Assembly: GCF_047511655.1 (NCBI RefSeq)
Contig: NC_133394.1
Location: 111,064,343 to 111,128,342, forward strand
Direction of reading: 5' to 3'
DNA from: Castor canadensis
Taxonomy: Eukaryota; Chordata; Mammalia; Rodentia; Castoridae
DNA length: 64,000 nt
Shown here: piece by piece, positions 32,867 to 45,260 of the stretch
Layout: every line of letters starts with the position of its first letter
Position numbering within the stretch: the first letter of the stretch is position 1
Notes under the pieces: model-generated
Databases searched by the model: none
The model's input: the letters and a program-made list of their open reading frames with translations, nothing else
What the model was told of the DNA's origin: nothing
Translations under genes and position numbers: made by a program

Positions 32867-33044
32867 CAGTAGTGGGCTTGAATTCAGGGCTTACACCTTG
32901 AGCTACTTCACCAGCCCTTTTTCGTGATACATTTTTTTGAGATAGGGTCTCTCAGAACTGTTTGCCAGGGCTGGCCTCGAACTGCAACTCTCCCTATTTC
33001 TGCCTCCTGAGTAGCTAAGATTATAGATGTGAACCACAGGTGCC
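32867..33044 (-). mobile_element. Composite B1-ID SINE
   Basis: Reverse composite: GTAGTGGGCTTGAATTCAGG, ACACCTTGAGCTACTTCACC, the CCCTTTTTCGTGATAC linker, and the B1 half from GATAGGGTCTCTCAGAACTG to the head end GGTGCCTGGC. LINE-1 copy D is inserted immediately next to its head end. Confidence 0.9.
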
Positions 33045-33533
33045 TGGCAAGTATTTCTTTTTTTAATTATTATTATTTTTATTCATATGTGCATACAATG
33101 TTTGGGTCATTTCCCCCGCCTTCCCCTGCCCCTTCCCTTACTCCCCCCTTACCCCTCACTACCCAGCAGAAACTATTTTGCCCTTATCTCTAATTTTGTT
33201 GAAGAGAGAGTATAAGGAATAATAGGAAGGAACAAAGGTTTTTGCTGGTTGAGATAAGGATAGCTATACAGGGAGTTGACTCACATTAATTTCCTGTGCG
33301 TGTGTGTTACCTTCTAGGTTAATTCTTCTTGACCTAACCTTCTCTCTAGTTCCTGGTCCCCTTCTCCTATTGGCCTCAGTTGCTTTAAAGTATCTGCTTT
33401 AGTTTCTCTGCATTGAGGGCAAAAAATGTTATCTACTTTTTTAGGGGTCTTACCTATCCTCATATCTCCCGTGTGTGCTCTCACTTTTATCATGTGCTCA
33501 AAGTCCAATCCCCTTGTTGTGTTTGCCCTTGAT

Positions 33534-34463
33534 CTAATGTCCACATATGAGGGAGAACATACGATTTTTGGTCCTTTGGGCCAGGCTAACTTCACTCAGA
33601 ATGATGTTCTCCAGTTCCATCCATTTACCAGCGAATGATAACATTTTGTTCTTTTTCATGGCTGCATAAAATTCCATTGTGTATACATACCACATTTTCT
33701 TAATCCATTCGTCAGTGGTGGGGCATCTTGGCTATTTCCATAACTTGGCTACTGTGAATAGTGCTGCAGTAAACATGGGTGTGCAGGTGCCTCTGGAGTA
33801 ACCTGTGTCACAGTCTTTTGGGTATATCCCCAAGAGTGGTATTGCTGGATCAAATGGTAGATCAATGTCTAGCTTTTTAAGTAGCCTCCAAATTTTCTTC
33901 CAGAGTGGTTGTACTGGTTTGCATTCCCACCAACAGTGTAAGAGGGTTCCTTTTTCTCCGCATCCTTGCCAACACCTGTTGTTGGTGGTGTTGCTAATGA
34001 TGGCTATTCTAACAGAGGTGAGGTGGAATCTTAATGTGGTTTTAATTTGCATTTCCTTTATTGTTAGAGATGGTGAGCATTTTTTCATGTGTTTTTTGGC
34101 CATTTGAATTTCTTCTTTTGAGAAAGTTCTGTTTAGTTCACTGGCCCATTTCTTTACTGGTTCATTAATTTTGGGAGAATTTAGTTTTTTAAGTTCCCTA
34201 TATATTCTGGTTATCAGTCCTTTGTCTGATGTGTAGCTGGCAAATATTTTCTCCCACTCTGTGGGTGTTCTCTTCAGTTTAGAGACCATTTCTTTTGTTG
34301 ACCAGAAGCTTTTTAGTTTTATGAAGTCCCATTTATCTATGCTGTCTCTTAATTACTGTGCTGCTGGGGTTCCATTGAGAAAGTTCTTGCCTATATTTAT
34401 TAATTCCAGAGTATTTCCTACTCTTTCCTGTACCAACTTTAGAGTTTGGGGTCTGATATTAAG
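33534..34463 (-). pseudogene. LINE-1 ORF2 3' part, copy D
   Basis: Minus-strand translation includes [18 protein letters not shown] and the C-terminal cysteine motif [18 protein letters not shown], then the end near SLICGH with the stop complement CTA at 33,534-33,536. A frameshift after AKLWK separates the last segment. It continues, across the inserted copy B, with the 41,716-44,601 part. Confidence 0.9.
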
Positions 34464-34475
34464 ATCCTTGATCCA

Positions 34476-36122
34476 GGGGGGATTCCAAGATGGCGGCTAG
34501 AGGGAGGAAGCAGAAAGCGAGCCTCCTATAGTGAAATCTTGGAGAGACACTGGAGACACACTTTGCAGGCATAATCACTGAGAAGAGGCATAACTTTGAC
34601 CCCTCCACATCTCCAGCCGGCACAGAGAATCCCCACTTCATGTTAAATGGAGAAACCAGGAGGGCCCCCGGGCCGCCAGTCACCCGCACCCAGACGGCGT
34701 GGGAAGACGCTGACCAGGTGAGCTTCGTGGTACCGTGGTACTCCCACAGACAAACCTGGGCCAGAGCAGCACAGCCCCCTGGAAAGACCAACTTCCACCT
34801 GGGGAAAAAAAGAGAAACTGAGTAATAAGCAATAAGAACAATTAAGACACGTGGGAAAGAGGGTGGGGCTCACTGAGTGCCAAAGATTGGAGGAAGGGAA
34901 CCCTTCCGGGGACTGTAAATAAACAAGCCGGCCTGGCTGGAGAGCCTCTGGGGGGAGCAGGGATGCGTGCCCAGCAACCAGGAGCAGGAAAGCTTGTGAG
35001 AGTGGTGGAGGGAGGAAAACTCCACAGGAGAGGAGGGAAGACCCACTTCCCACGTGAACTGTAAACAAACATGGCGGCCGGCAGGAGCAGCAGCACCGCC
35101 CAGTAATTAGGAGCAGGAAAGCTTGTGAAAGTGGTGGTGGGAGGAAAACTGCACAGGAGAGGGGGGAAGACCCACCTCCCACATGCACTGTAAATAAACA
35201 TGCAGGCCTGACAACACGGGTGCAGTGTCACTATTCCCAGTGTACTTGGAAAGGGGAAAGCTTGTAGCAGAGGCTCATGCACAAGAGAAATCTGAGCAAG
35301 CAAAGCCTGCAGGGCCAAGTGAGTGCTAAGCTCACCCCTGAGATCTGCATAAATAACGCCTCCAGCAACAGCAGGCTGACAGCAGCGGGCAGGCAAGCCA
35401 CAGCTGCAGATACCATTCTCAGAACTGTCTCCGGACTCTTTTTTTTTCTTTGTCTCCCTACCTTTGATGAGAGAACAACCGAATTACACCTGCATGCTGA
35501 AAAACTTACTGAAACTGTATTGTATTTGAACTTGGGACACTTCATGGGTTTTTTTTTTTTTTTGGTGCATGTGTGTGTACTTTTGTTCTACTTTATGCAT
35601 CCCCTTTGATGAGACAACTACAGAACAACATCTGAGGCACCATCTCCAGGGTTGGAGACTGAGATGGACACCCAAATTATTAAGACTGAAACTTCATTGC
35701 ATTTGAACTTGGAGGTTTTTTGGTTTTTTGGTTTTTTGGTTTTTTTTTAATTTTCTATTATTTCATTTTATTTTAATAATTTTTATATATAGATTTTTCT
35801 TTAATTTACTTATTTTTTATTTTTATTCTTATCTTTATTTTTTTATTTTTGATTTTCAATCCTCTTTCTGTCTCTCTAATGTCTGTTCAGCTTACTGTCA
35901 ATTAGTACAGTAAAGCTCCCTGTTTATACCTTTGAAACCTTCTTGTCTGATACCTTCTCCTGTTTTCTCCTTCCAGTCTGTGTATTTGTTTTTCCCATTT
36001 CTTTAACTTGTTGTTTTCCATCTCCTCTCACCCTTCCATTCTAAATATTACCATTGTTATTATTACAAGCTAGAAAATGCTTAATTGCACACAGGACAGG
36101 GACAGTAACAACACCAAAGACA
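34476..36122 (+). promoter_or_regulatory. LINE-1 copy B 5' UTR with tandem 129-bp units
   Basis: The complete L1 head lies at 34,476-34,500. Unit GGAGCAGGAAAGCTTGTGA starts at 34,981 and again at 35,110, a 129-bp period. Copies A and C have one such unit. The unit ends in CTGTAAAYAAAC. A CAGGTGAGC donor-like site lies at 34,716-34,724. T-rich tracts precede ORF1, including a GGTTTTTT array near 35,716-35,750. Confidence 0.8.
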
Positions 36123-37324
36123 ATGGTGGGAAGACAGAAAAAACAGGGAAACCAGTTTCCCCACAGCAAAATATTAGTACAGGAACCAGAGGGGAATGGA
36201 GGAAACAGATACTCAGATCCAGGCTCCAACAAATGAAGATAAACTATGCCAAAGGACCCAATGAAGCCCACAGAATAATTTAAAAGGAGACATACTACAG
36301 GTACTCAATGAGAATTTTATAGAGATAATACTGGATAGGGTCAGCCAAAATGTACAGGAGACACTCAAGAAATTCCAAGACAACAAAAATAGAGAATTTG
36401 AAAAAGAAAAGAAGAAATAAAGGAAACCATAGAAGCACTGTATAAACATCAAAGTGAAACAGAGAACATGATGAATAAACAGATAAATGAACTCAGGACA
36501 AAAATAGACAACGTTAAAGAGGAAACCACCCAGGATATGGAAAACCTCAGAAAAAAGAATGAAACAGAACTCCAAAACAAAATGGAAGGCCAATCCAGCA
36601 GAATAGAACAAACAGAAGACAGAATCTCAGAACTTGACGATGAAATGGTAATTAAAGGAAAAACCGAAGAACTATTAATTAAACAACTCAAGACCTGTGG
36701 AAAGAAAATGAAAGAACTCACCGACTCCATCAAAAGACCAAACTTGAGAATCATGGGCATCGAAGAAGGAGAAGAGGTGCAAACGAAGGGTATGCATAAT
36801 ATATTTAACAAAATAATAATGGAAAATTTCCCAAATCTAGAGAAAGATATTCCCATACAGATGCAAGAGGCTTCCAGGACACCAAACAGACCAGATCAAA
36901 ATAGAACTAACCCACGACATATCATCATTAAAACAACAAGTTCAGAAACTAAGGAAAGAATATTGAAGGCTGTAAGAGAGAAAAAACAAATAACATACAA
37001 AGGTAAACCCATCAAAATCACAGCAGACTTCTCAACAGAAACATTAAAAGCAAGAAGAAATTGGGGTGAGATCTTCCGGGCACTGAATGAAAATAACTTC
37101 AATCCCAGGATACTCTACCCAGCAAAACTATCATTTAAAATAGATGGAGCAATAAAAAAGTCTTCCATGATAAGCAGAAACTAAAACAATATGTGACCAC
37201 AAAGCCACCACTAAAAAAGATTCTGCAAGGGATCCTGCACACAGAAAGTGAAACCCAACTTAACCATGAAAAGGCAGGCAGCACCAAACCACAGGAAAAG
37301 AAAAAGCAAGACAGTAGAAAGTAA
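36123..37324 (+). pseudogene. LINE-1 ORF1, copy B, multiply frameshifted
   Basis: Starts MVGRQKKQGNQFPHSKI. A 1-nt deletion near 36,232 ends the frame at TGA 36,234-36,236. Further single-base losses near 36,271 and 36,408 precede a long open part from about 36,468 holding the coiled coil (RIEQTEDRISELDDEM) and the RNA-recognition motif (NLRIMGIEEGEE). Two extra A residues near 37,156 shift it again before the stop at 37,322-37,324. No functional ORF1p is possible. Confidence 0.92.
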
Positions 37325-37374
37325 CCTCAACTTAGGTACACACAATCAAACCTTCAAACAACTAAGACAAATAA

Positions 37375-40300
37375 ATGACAGGAATCCCACCACATACCTA
37401 TCAGTACTAATGCGTAATGTTAATGGACTTAATTCACCCATCAAAAGGCACCGCTTGACGAAATGGATTAAAAAGGAAGATCCAACAATTTGTTGCTTAC
37501 AGGAGACCCATCTCACTGACAGAAATAACCATAGGCTAAGGATGAAAGGCTGGAAGAAGATTTACCAAGCCAATTGCCCCCAAAACCAGGCAGGAGTAGC
37601 AATACTTATCTCTGACAAAGTAGACTTCAAACCTACATTCATCAAACGAGATAAAGAAGGACATTCCATACTAATAAAAGGGGAAATAGACCAAAAGGAA
37701 ATAATAATCATCAATCTGTACGCACCCAATGTCAACACACTCAATTACATCAAACATACCCTGACAGACCTAAAAGCATATATAAATGCCAACACAGTGG
37801 TTGTGGGAGGCTTTAACACCCCATTATCATCAATAGACAGGTCATCCAAACAAAAAAATCAATAAAGAAATCCAAGATCTAAAATATGCAATAGATCAAA
37901 TGGACCTAGTTGATGTCTGTAGAACATTTCATCCAACTTCTACACAATATACATTCTTTTCAGCAGCGCATGGAACCTTCTCCAAAATAGATGATATCTT
38001 AGGGCACAAAGCAAGTCTCAGCAAATATAAGAAAATAGAAATAATACCGTGCATACTATCTGATCACAATGCAGTAAAACTAGAACTCAACAACAAAAGT
38101 AAACACAAAAAACATGCAAACAGCTGGAAACTAAATACCTCATTACTTAATGAAGAATGGGTCATTGATGAAATAAAAGAGGAAACTAAAAAGTTCCTGG
38201 AAGTCAATGAAAATGAAAACACAACCTACCGGAACCTATGGGACACAGCAAAGGCAGTTCTGAGAGGAAAGTTTATAGCCATGAGTGCATACATTTAAAA
38301 GACTGAAAGATTCCAAATCAATGACCTAATGATACATCTCAAACTCCTAGAAAAACAAGACAAGCAAATCCCAAAACAAATAGAAGGAGAGAAATAATAA
38401 AAATAAGAGCTGAAATCAATGAAATAGAAACCAAAAAAACCATACAAAGAATTAATGAAACAAAAAGTTGGTTCTTTGAAGAAATAAACAAGATCGATAG
38501 ACCTCTGGCAAACCTGACTAAAATGAGGAGAGAAAAAACTCAAATTAGTAGAATCAGGAATGCAAAAGGAGAGATAACAACAAACACCATGGAAGTCCAG
38601 GAAATCATCAGAGACTACTTTGAGAACCTATATTCAAATAAATTTGAAAATCTTAAAGAAATGGAGAGATTTCTAGATACATATGAGCATCCAAAACTGA
38701 ACCAAGAGGAAATTAATCACCTGAATAGATCTATAACACAAAATGAAATTGAAGCAGCAATCAAGAGTCTCAGCAAACAGAAAAGTCAAGGACCTGATGG
38801 ATTCTCTGCTGAATTCTATCATATCTTTAAAGAAGAACTGACACCAACCCTCCTTAAACTGTTCCACGAAATAGAAAGTGAAGAAAAACTGCCTAATACA
38901 TTTTATGAAGCCAGTATTACACTTATCCCAAAACCAGGCAAAGACACCTCCAAAAAAGAGTACTATAGGCCAATTCCCCTAATGAACATGGACACAAAAA
39001 TCCTCAACAAAATAATGGCAAACCGAATTCAACAACACATCAAAAAGATCATTCACCACAACCAAGTAGGCTTCATCCCAGGAATGCAGGGGTGGTTCAA
39101 CATATGAAAATCAATAAACATAATAAACCACATTAACAGAAGCAAAGACAAAAACCATTTGATCATCTCAATAGATGCAGAAAAAGCCTTTGATAAGATC
39201 CAACATCATTTCATGATAAAAGCTCTAAGAAAACTAGGAATAGAAGGAAAGTACCTCAACATTACAAAAGCTATATATGACAAACCTCCAGCCAGCATTA
39301 TACTTAACGGAGAAAAACTGAAAACATTCCCTCTAAAATCAGGAACCAGACAAGGATGCCCACTATCTCCACTCCTATTCAACATAGTGCTGGAATTCCT
39401 AGCCAGAGCAATTAGGCAAGAAGAAGGAATAAAAGGAATACAAATAGGTAAAGAAACGGTCAAAATATCCCTATTTGCAGACGACATGATCCTATACCTT
39501 AAAGACCCAAAAAACTCTACTCAGAAGCTTCTAGACATCATCAATAGCTATAGCAAGGTAGCAGGATATAAAATCAACATAGAAAAATCATTAGTATTTC
39601 TATACACTAATAATGAGCAAACTGAAAAAGAATGTATGAAAACAATTCCATTTACAATAGCCTCAAAAAAAATCAAATACCTAGGTGTAAACCTAACAAA
39701 AGATGTGAAAGACCTCTACAAGGAAAACTATAAACTTCTGAAGGACTATAGAAAGTGGAGAGATCTCCCATGCTCATGGATTGGTAGAATCAACATAGTA
39801 AAAATGTCGATACTCCCAAAAGTAATCTACATGTTTAATGCAATTCCCATCAAAATTCCAATGACATTCATTGAAGAGACTGAAAAATATACCGTTAAAT
39901 TTATGTGGAAACACAGGAAGCCACGAATAGCCAAGGCAATACTCAGTGAAAAGAACAATGCAGGAGGTATCACAATACCTGACTTCAAACTGTATTACAA
40001 AGCAATAACAATAAAAACAGCATGGTACTGGCACAAAAACAGACATGAAGACCAGTGGAACAGAATAGAGGACCCATATATGAAGCCACAAAAGTATAAC
40101 CAACTTGTCTTTGACAAAGGAGCTAAAAATATACGATGGAGAAATAGCAGCCTCTTCAACAAAAACTGGTGGGAAAACTGGCTAGCAGTCTGCAAAAAAC
40201 TGAAACTAGATCCATGTATATCACCCTATACCAAGACTAACTCAAAATGGATCAAGGATCTTAATATCAGACCACAAATTCTAAAGTTGAAACAGGAAAG

Positions 40301-41185
40301 AGTAGGAAATACTCTGGAGGTAGTAGGAATAGGCAACAACTTTCTCAATGAAACTCCAGCAGCACCTCAACTAAGAGATAGCATAGATAAATGGGACCCC
40401 AAAAAACTAAAAAGCTTCTTTTCATCAAAAGAAATGGTCTCTAAACTGAAGAGAACACCCACAGAGTGGGAGAAAATATTTGCCAGCTACACATCAGACA
40501 AAGGACTGATAACCAGAATATATAGGGAACTTAACTAAATTCTCCCAAAACTAATGAACCAATAAAGAAATGGGCAAGTGAACTAAACAGAACTTTCTCA
40601 AAAGAAGAAATTCAAATGGCCAAAGAGCACATGAAAAAATGCTCACCATCTCTAACAATAAAGGAAATGCAAATTAAAACCACACTAAGATTCCACCTCA
40701 CCCCTGTTAGAATAGCCATCATTAGCAACACCACCAACAACAGGTGTTGGTGAGGATGTGGGGAAAAAATAACCCTCATACACTGTTGGTGGGAATGTAA
40801 ACTAGTACAACCACTCTGGAAAAAAATTTGGAGGCTACTTAAAAAGCTAGACATTGATCTACCATTTGATCCAGCAATACCACTCTTGGGGATATACCCA
40901 AAAGACTGTGACACAGGTTACTCCAGAGGCACCTGCACACCCATCTTTATTGCAGCACTATTCACAACAGCCAAGTTATGGAAACAGCCAAGATGCCCCA
41001 CCACTGACGAATGGATCAAGAAAATGTGGTATCTATACACAATGGAATTTTATGCACCCACGAAGAAGAACGAAATGTTATCATTCGCTGGTAAATGGAT
41101 GGAATTGGAGAACATCATTCTGAGTGAGCTTAGGCTGGCCCAAAAGACCAAAAATCGTATGTTCTCCCTCATATGTGGACATTAG
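37375..41185 (+). pseudogene. LINE-1 ORF2, copy B, multiply disrupted
   Basis: A 2-nt insertion near 37,386 just after the ATG shifts the frame. The endonuclease core is readable, but the catalytic GDFN aspartate (expected D145) is GGC glycine at 37,809-37,811. Other lesions: +1 near 37,852; TAA at 38,296-38,298; -1 near 38,360; TGA at 39,105-39,107; a 12-nt in-frame loss near 39,743; -4 near 40,534; and CGA to TGA at 40,751-40,753 inside the cysteine motif. The RT motif FADD is intact at 39,474-39,485 within an open stretch 39,108-40,538. Confidence 0.93.
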
Positions 41186-41703
41186 ATCAAGGCAAACACA
41201 ACAAGGGGATTGGACTTTGAGCACATGATAAAAGTGAGAGCACACAAGGGAGGTGTGAGGATAGTTAAGACACCTAAAAAATTAGCTAGCATTTGTTGCC
41301 CTTAACGCAGAGAATCTAAAGCAGATACCTTAAAAGCAACTGAGGCCAATAGGAGAAGGGGATCAGGAACTAGAGAAAAGGTGAGATCAAAACGAATTAA
41401 CCTAGAAGGTAACACACACGCACAGGAAATTAATGTGAGTCAACTCCCTGTATAACTATTCTTATCTCAACCAGCAAAAACCTTTGTTCCTTCCTATTAT
41501 TCCTTATACTCTCTCTTCAACAAAATTAGAGATAAGGGCAAAATAGTTTCTGCTGGGTATTGAGTGGGTAGGGGGGAGAGGGAGGGGACAGAGTGGGTGG
41601 AAAGGGAGGGGGTGGGGGCAGGGGGAGGAATGACCCAAGCCTTGTATGCACATATGAATAAAAAAAAAAGAAAAGAAAAAAATTCCCCCCCAAAAAAAAA
41701 AAA
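41186..41703 (+). other. LINE-1 copy B 3' UTR and A-tail
   Basis: G-rich tract at about 41,558-41,632, then CTTGTATGCACATATGAATA and an A-rich tail broken by G and a C-run near 41,683-41,692. The impure tail contrasts with the clean one in copy A. Confidence 0.88.
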
Positions 41704-41715
41704 ATCCTTGATCCA

Positions 41716-44601
41716 TTTTGAGTTAATATTGGTATAGGGTGATATACATGGATCTAATTTCAGTTTTTTGCAGACTGCTAACCAGTTTTCCCAGCAGTTT
41801 TTGTTGAAGAGGCTGTCTTTCCTCCATGCTGTATTTTTAGCACCTTTGTCAAAGACAAGTTGGTTATAGTTGTGTGGCTTCATATTTGGGTCCTCTATTC
41901 TGTTCCACTGGTCTTCATGTCTGTTTTTGTGCCAGTACCATGCTGTTTTTATTGCTATTGCTTTGTAATATAATTTGAAGTCAGGTATCGTGATACCTCC
42001 AGCATTGTACATTTGACTGAGTATTGCCTTGGCTATTCGTGGCCTCTTGTGTTTCCACATAAATTTAACAGAAGATTTTTCAGTCTTTTTAATGAATGTC
42101 ATTGGAATTTTTATGGGAATTGCATTAAACATGTAGATTGCTTTTGGGAGTATTGACATTTTTACTATGTTGATTCTACCGATCCATAAGCATGGGAGAT
42201 CTCTCCACTTTCTATAGTCTTCCTCAATCTCTTTCTTCAGAAGTTTATAGTTTTCCTTGTAGAGGTTGTTCACATCTTTTGTTAAGAATACACCTAGGTA
42301 TTTGATTTTTTTTTGAGGCTATTGTAAATGGAATTGTTTCATATATTCTTTCTGAGTTTGTTCATTATTAGTGTATAGAAATGCTAATGATTTTTCTATG
42401 TTGATTTTATATCCTGCTACCTTGCTATAGCTGTTGATGGTGTCTAGGAGCTTTTGAGTAGAGTTTTTTGGGTCTGTAAGGTATAGGATCATGTCGTCTG
42501 CAAATAGGGATATTTTGACAGTTTCTTTACCTATTTGTATTCCTTTTATTCCTTCTTCTTGCCTAATTGCTCTGGCTAGGAATTCCAGTACTATGTTGAA
42601 TAGGAGTGGAGATAGTGGGCATCCTTGTCTAGTTCCTGATTTTAGAGGGTATGGTTTCAGTTTTTCTCTGTTAAGTATAATGCTGACTATAGGTTTGTCA
42701 TATATAGCTTTTGTAATGTTGAGGTACTTTCCTTCTATTCCTAGTTTTCTTAGAGCTTTTATCATGAAATGATGTTGGATCTTATCAAAGGCTTTTTCTG
42801 CATCTATTGAGATGATCAAGTGGTTTTGTCTTTGCTTCTGTTAATTTGGTTTATTACATTTATTGAATTTCGTATGTTGAGCCACCCCTGCATTCCTGGG
42901 ATGAAGCCTACTTGGTATGGTGAATGATCTTTTTGATGTGTTGTTGAATTCGGTTTGTCATTATTTTGTTGAGGATTTTTGCGTCAATGTTCATTAAGGA
43001 GATTGGCCTATAGTTCTCCTTTTTGGAGGTGTCTTTGCCTGGTTTTGGGATAAGTGTAATACTGGCTTCATAAAATGTGTTAGGCAGTTTTCCTTCTCTT
43101 TCTATTTCATGGAACAGTTTAAGGATGGTTGGTATCAGTTCTTTAAAGGTCTGATTGAATTCAGCAGAGAATCCATCAGGTCCTGGACTTTTCTGTTTGC
43201 TGAGACTCTTGATTGCTGCTTCAATTTCATTTTGTGTTATAGATATTCAGGTGATTAGTTTCCTCTTGGTTCAGTTTTGGATGCTCATATGTATCTAGAA
43301 ATCTCTCCATTTCTTTAAGATTTTCAAATTTATTTGAATATAGGTTCTCAAAGTAGTCTCTGATGATTTCCTGGACTTCCATGGTGTTTGCTGTTATCTC
43401 TCCTTTTGCATTCCTGATTCTACTAATTTGAGTTTTTTCTCTCCTCATTTTAGTCAGGTTTGCCAGGGGTCTATCGATCTTGTTTATTTTTTCAAAGAAC
43501 CAACTTTTTGTTTCATTAATTCTTTGTATTTTGTTTGTTTGTTTGTTTGTATTTCTTTGATTTCAATAGAAGAAATATTTTTATTATTTCTCTCCTTCTA
43601 TTTGTCTTGGGATTTGCTTGTTCTTGTTTTTTTAGGAGTCTGAGATGTATCATTATGTCATTTTTTGAGATCTTTCAGTCTTTTTAATATATGCACTCAT
43701 GGCTATAAACTTTCCTCTCAGGACTGCCTTTGCTGTGTCCCTTAGGTTCCGGTAGGTTGTGTTTTCATTTTCATTGACTTCCAGGAACTTTTTAATTTCT
43801 TCTTTTATTTCATCAATGATCCATTGTTCATTACGCAATGAGCTATTCAGTTTCCAGTGGTGTGCATGGTTTTTGTCTTTATTTTTGTTGTTGATTTCTA
43901 GTTTTATTGCATTGTGATCAGATAGAATGCATGGTATAATTTCTATTTTCTTATTTTGCTGAGGCTTGCTTTGTGCCCTAGGATATGATCTATTTTGAAG
44001 AAGGTTTCATGGGCTGCTGAGAAGAATGTATATTGTGTAGAAGTTGGATGAAATATTCTCTAGATATCACTAGGTCCAATTGCTTTATGGTATATTTTAG
44101 ATCTAGGATTTCTTTACTGATTTTTTGTTTGGATGACCTATCTATTGATGATAATGAGGTGTTAAAGTCTCCCACAACCGCTGTGTTGGTATTTATATAT
44201 GCTTTTAGATCTTTCAGGGTATGTTTGATGAAATTGGGTGCATTGACATTGGGTACATATAGGTTGATAATTGTTATTTCCTTTTGGTCTATTTCCCCTT
44301 TTATTAGTATGGAATGTCCTTCTTTATCTCGTTTGATCAATGTAGGTTTGAAGTCTACTTTGTCAGAGATAAGTATTGCTACTCCTGCCTGTTTTCGGGG
44401 GCCATTGGCTTGGTAAATCTTCTTCCAGCCTTTCATCCTTAGCCTATGCTTATTTCTGTCAGTGAGATGAGTGTCCTGTAAGCAACAAATTGTTGGATCT
44501 TCCTTTTTAATCCATTTCGTCAAGCGGTGCCTTTTGATGGGTGAATTAAGTCCATTATCATTAAGTGTTAGTACTGATAGGTATGTGGTGATTCCTGTCA
44601 T
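41716..44601 (-). pseudogene. LINE-1 ORF2 5' and middle part, copy D
   Basis: Starts at 44,601 with MTGITTYLSVLTLNDNGLNS. The endonuclease domain retains CCLQDTHL (E43 now D) and VVGDFNTS (D145 kept). A frameshift after QLDLV ends the first frame at 43,990. Further frames carry [14 protein letters not shown] and FADDMILYL (RT active site, minus strand at about 42,491-42,517) and [20 protein letters not shown]. Several frameshifts separate them. Confidence 0.9.
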
Positions 44602-44650
44602 TTATTTGTCTTAGTTGTTTGAAGGTTTGATTGTGTGTACTAAGTTGAGG

Positions 44651-45244
44651 TTACTCTCTACTTTCTTGCTTTTTCTTTTCCTGTAGTTTGGTGCTGCCTG
44701 CCCTTTCATGGTTATGTTGGGTTTCACTTTCTGTGTGCAGAATCCCTTGAAGAATCTTTTGTAGTGGTGGCTTTGTGGTCACATATTGTTTTAGTTTCTG
44801 CTTATCATGGAAGACTTTTATTGCTCCATCTATTTTGAATGATAGTTTTGCTGGGTAGAGTATCCTGGGGTTGAAGTTATTTCATTCAGTGTCCAGAAGA
44901 TCTCACCCCAATTTCTTCTTGCTTTTAATGTTTCTGTTGAGAAGTCTGCTGTGATTTTGATGGGTTTACCTTTGTATGTTATTTGTTTTTTCTCTCTTAC
45001 AGCCTTTTGTGATTGTGATGGGTTTACCTTTGTATGTTTTTTGTTTTTTCTCTCTTACAGCCTTCAGTATTCTTTCTCGGGTCTCTGTACTTACTGTTTT
45101 AATGATAATATGCCGTGGGATAGTTCTATTTTGGTCTGGTCTATTTGGTATCCTGGAGGCCTCTTGCATCTGTATGGGAATAGATTTCTCTAGATTTGGG
45201 AAATTTTCTCTTATTATTTTGTTGAATATATTATGCATTCCCTT
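44651..45244 (-). pseudogene. LINE-1 ORF1 3' part, copy D, with 58-bp tandem duplication
   Basis: The element is truncated at 45,244 inside the RNA-recognition motif (minus-strand start near KGMHNIFNKIIRENFPNLEK). The remainder runs to the ORF1 stop complement at 44,651-44,653. A 58-bp segment is tandemly duplicated (44,950-45,007 and 45,008-45,065, a few mismatches), which breaks the C-terminal domain. Confidence 0.88.
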
Positions 45245-45260
45245 TGGCAAGTATTTCTTT

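Larger units (their letters stand above)
34464..41715 (+). mobile_element. Full-length LINE-1 copy B nested in copy D
   Basis: ATCCTTGATCCA at 34,464-34,475 and 41,704-41,715 is a 12-bp target duplication, and the sequences outside it join to give continuous copy D ORF2. The element starts with a G-run and CCAAGATGGCGGCTAG, the classic L1 head with a YY1-like ATGGCGG core, so it is 5'-complete. It has a 5' UTR with one extra 129-bp unit, ORF1 (36,123-37,324), ORF2 (37,375-41,185), a G-rich 3' UTR and an impure A-tail. Multiple frameshifts and stops make it coding-dead. Confidence 0.96.
33045..45260 (-). mobile_element. 5'-truncated LINE-1 copy D, minus strand, interrupted by copy B
   Basis: TGGCAAGTATTTCTTT occurs at 33,045-33,060 and 45,245-45,260, a perfect 16-bp target duplication around the whole 12.2-kb block. 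Read on the minus strand the element runs from a truncation inside ORF1 (45,244) through ORF2 (44,601 down to 33,534) and the 3' UTR to a degenerate T-rich tail at 33,061-33,082. Copy B splits it between 34,475 and 41,704. Without copy B it is about 4.9 kb. Its eroded tail and many frameshifts make it older than B. Confidence 0.95.

Noticed and set aside
35728..35913. Phe/Tyr-rich frame in the copy B 5' UTR
   Set aside because: Translation of T-rich tracts, not a membrane protein.
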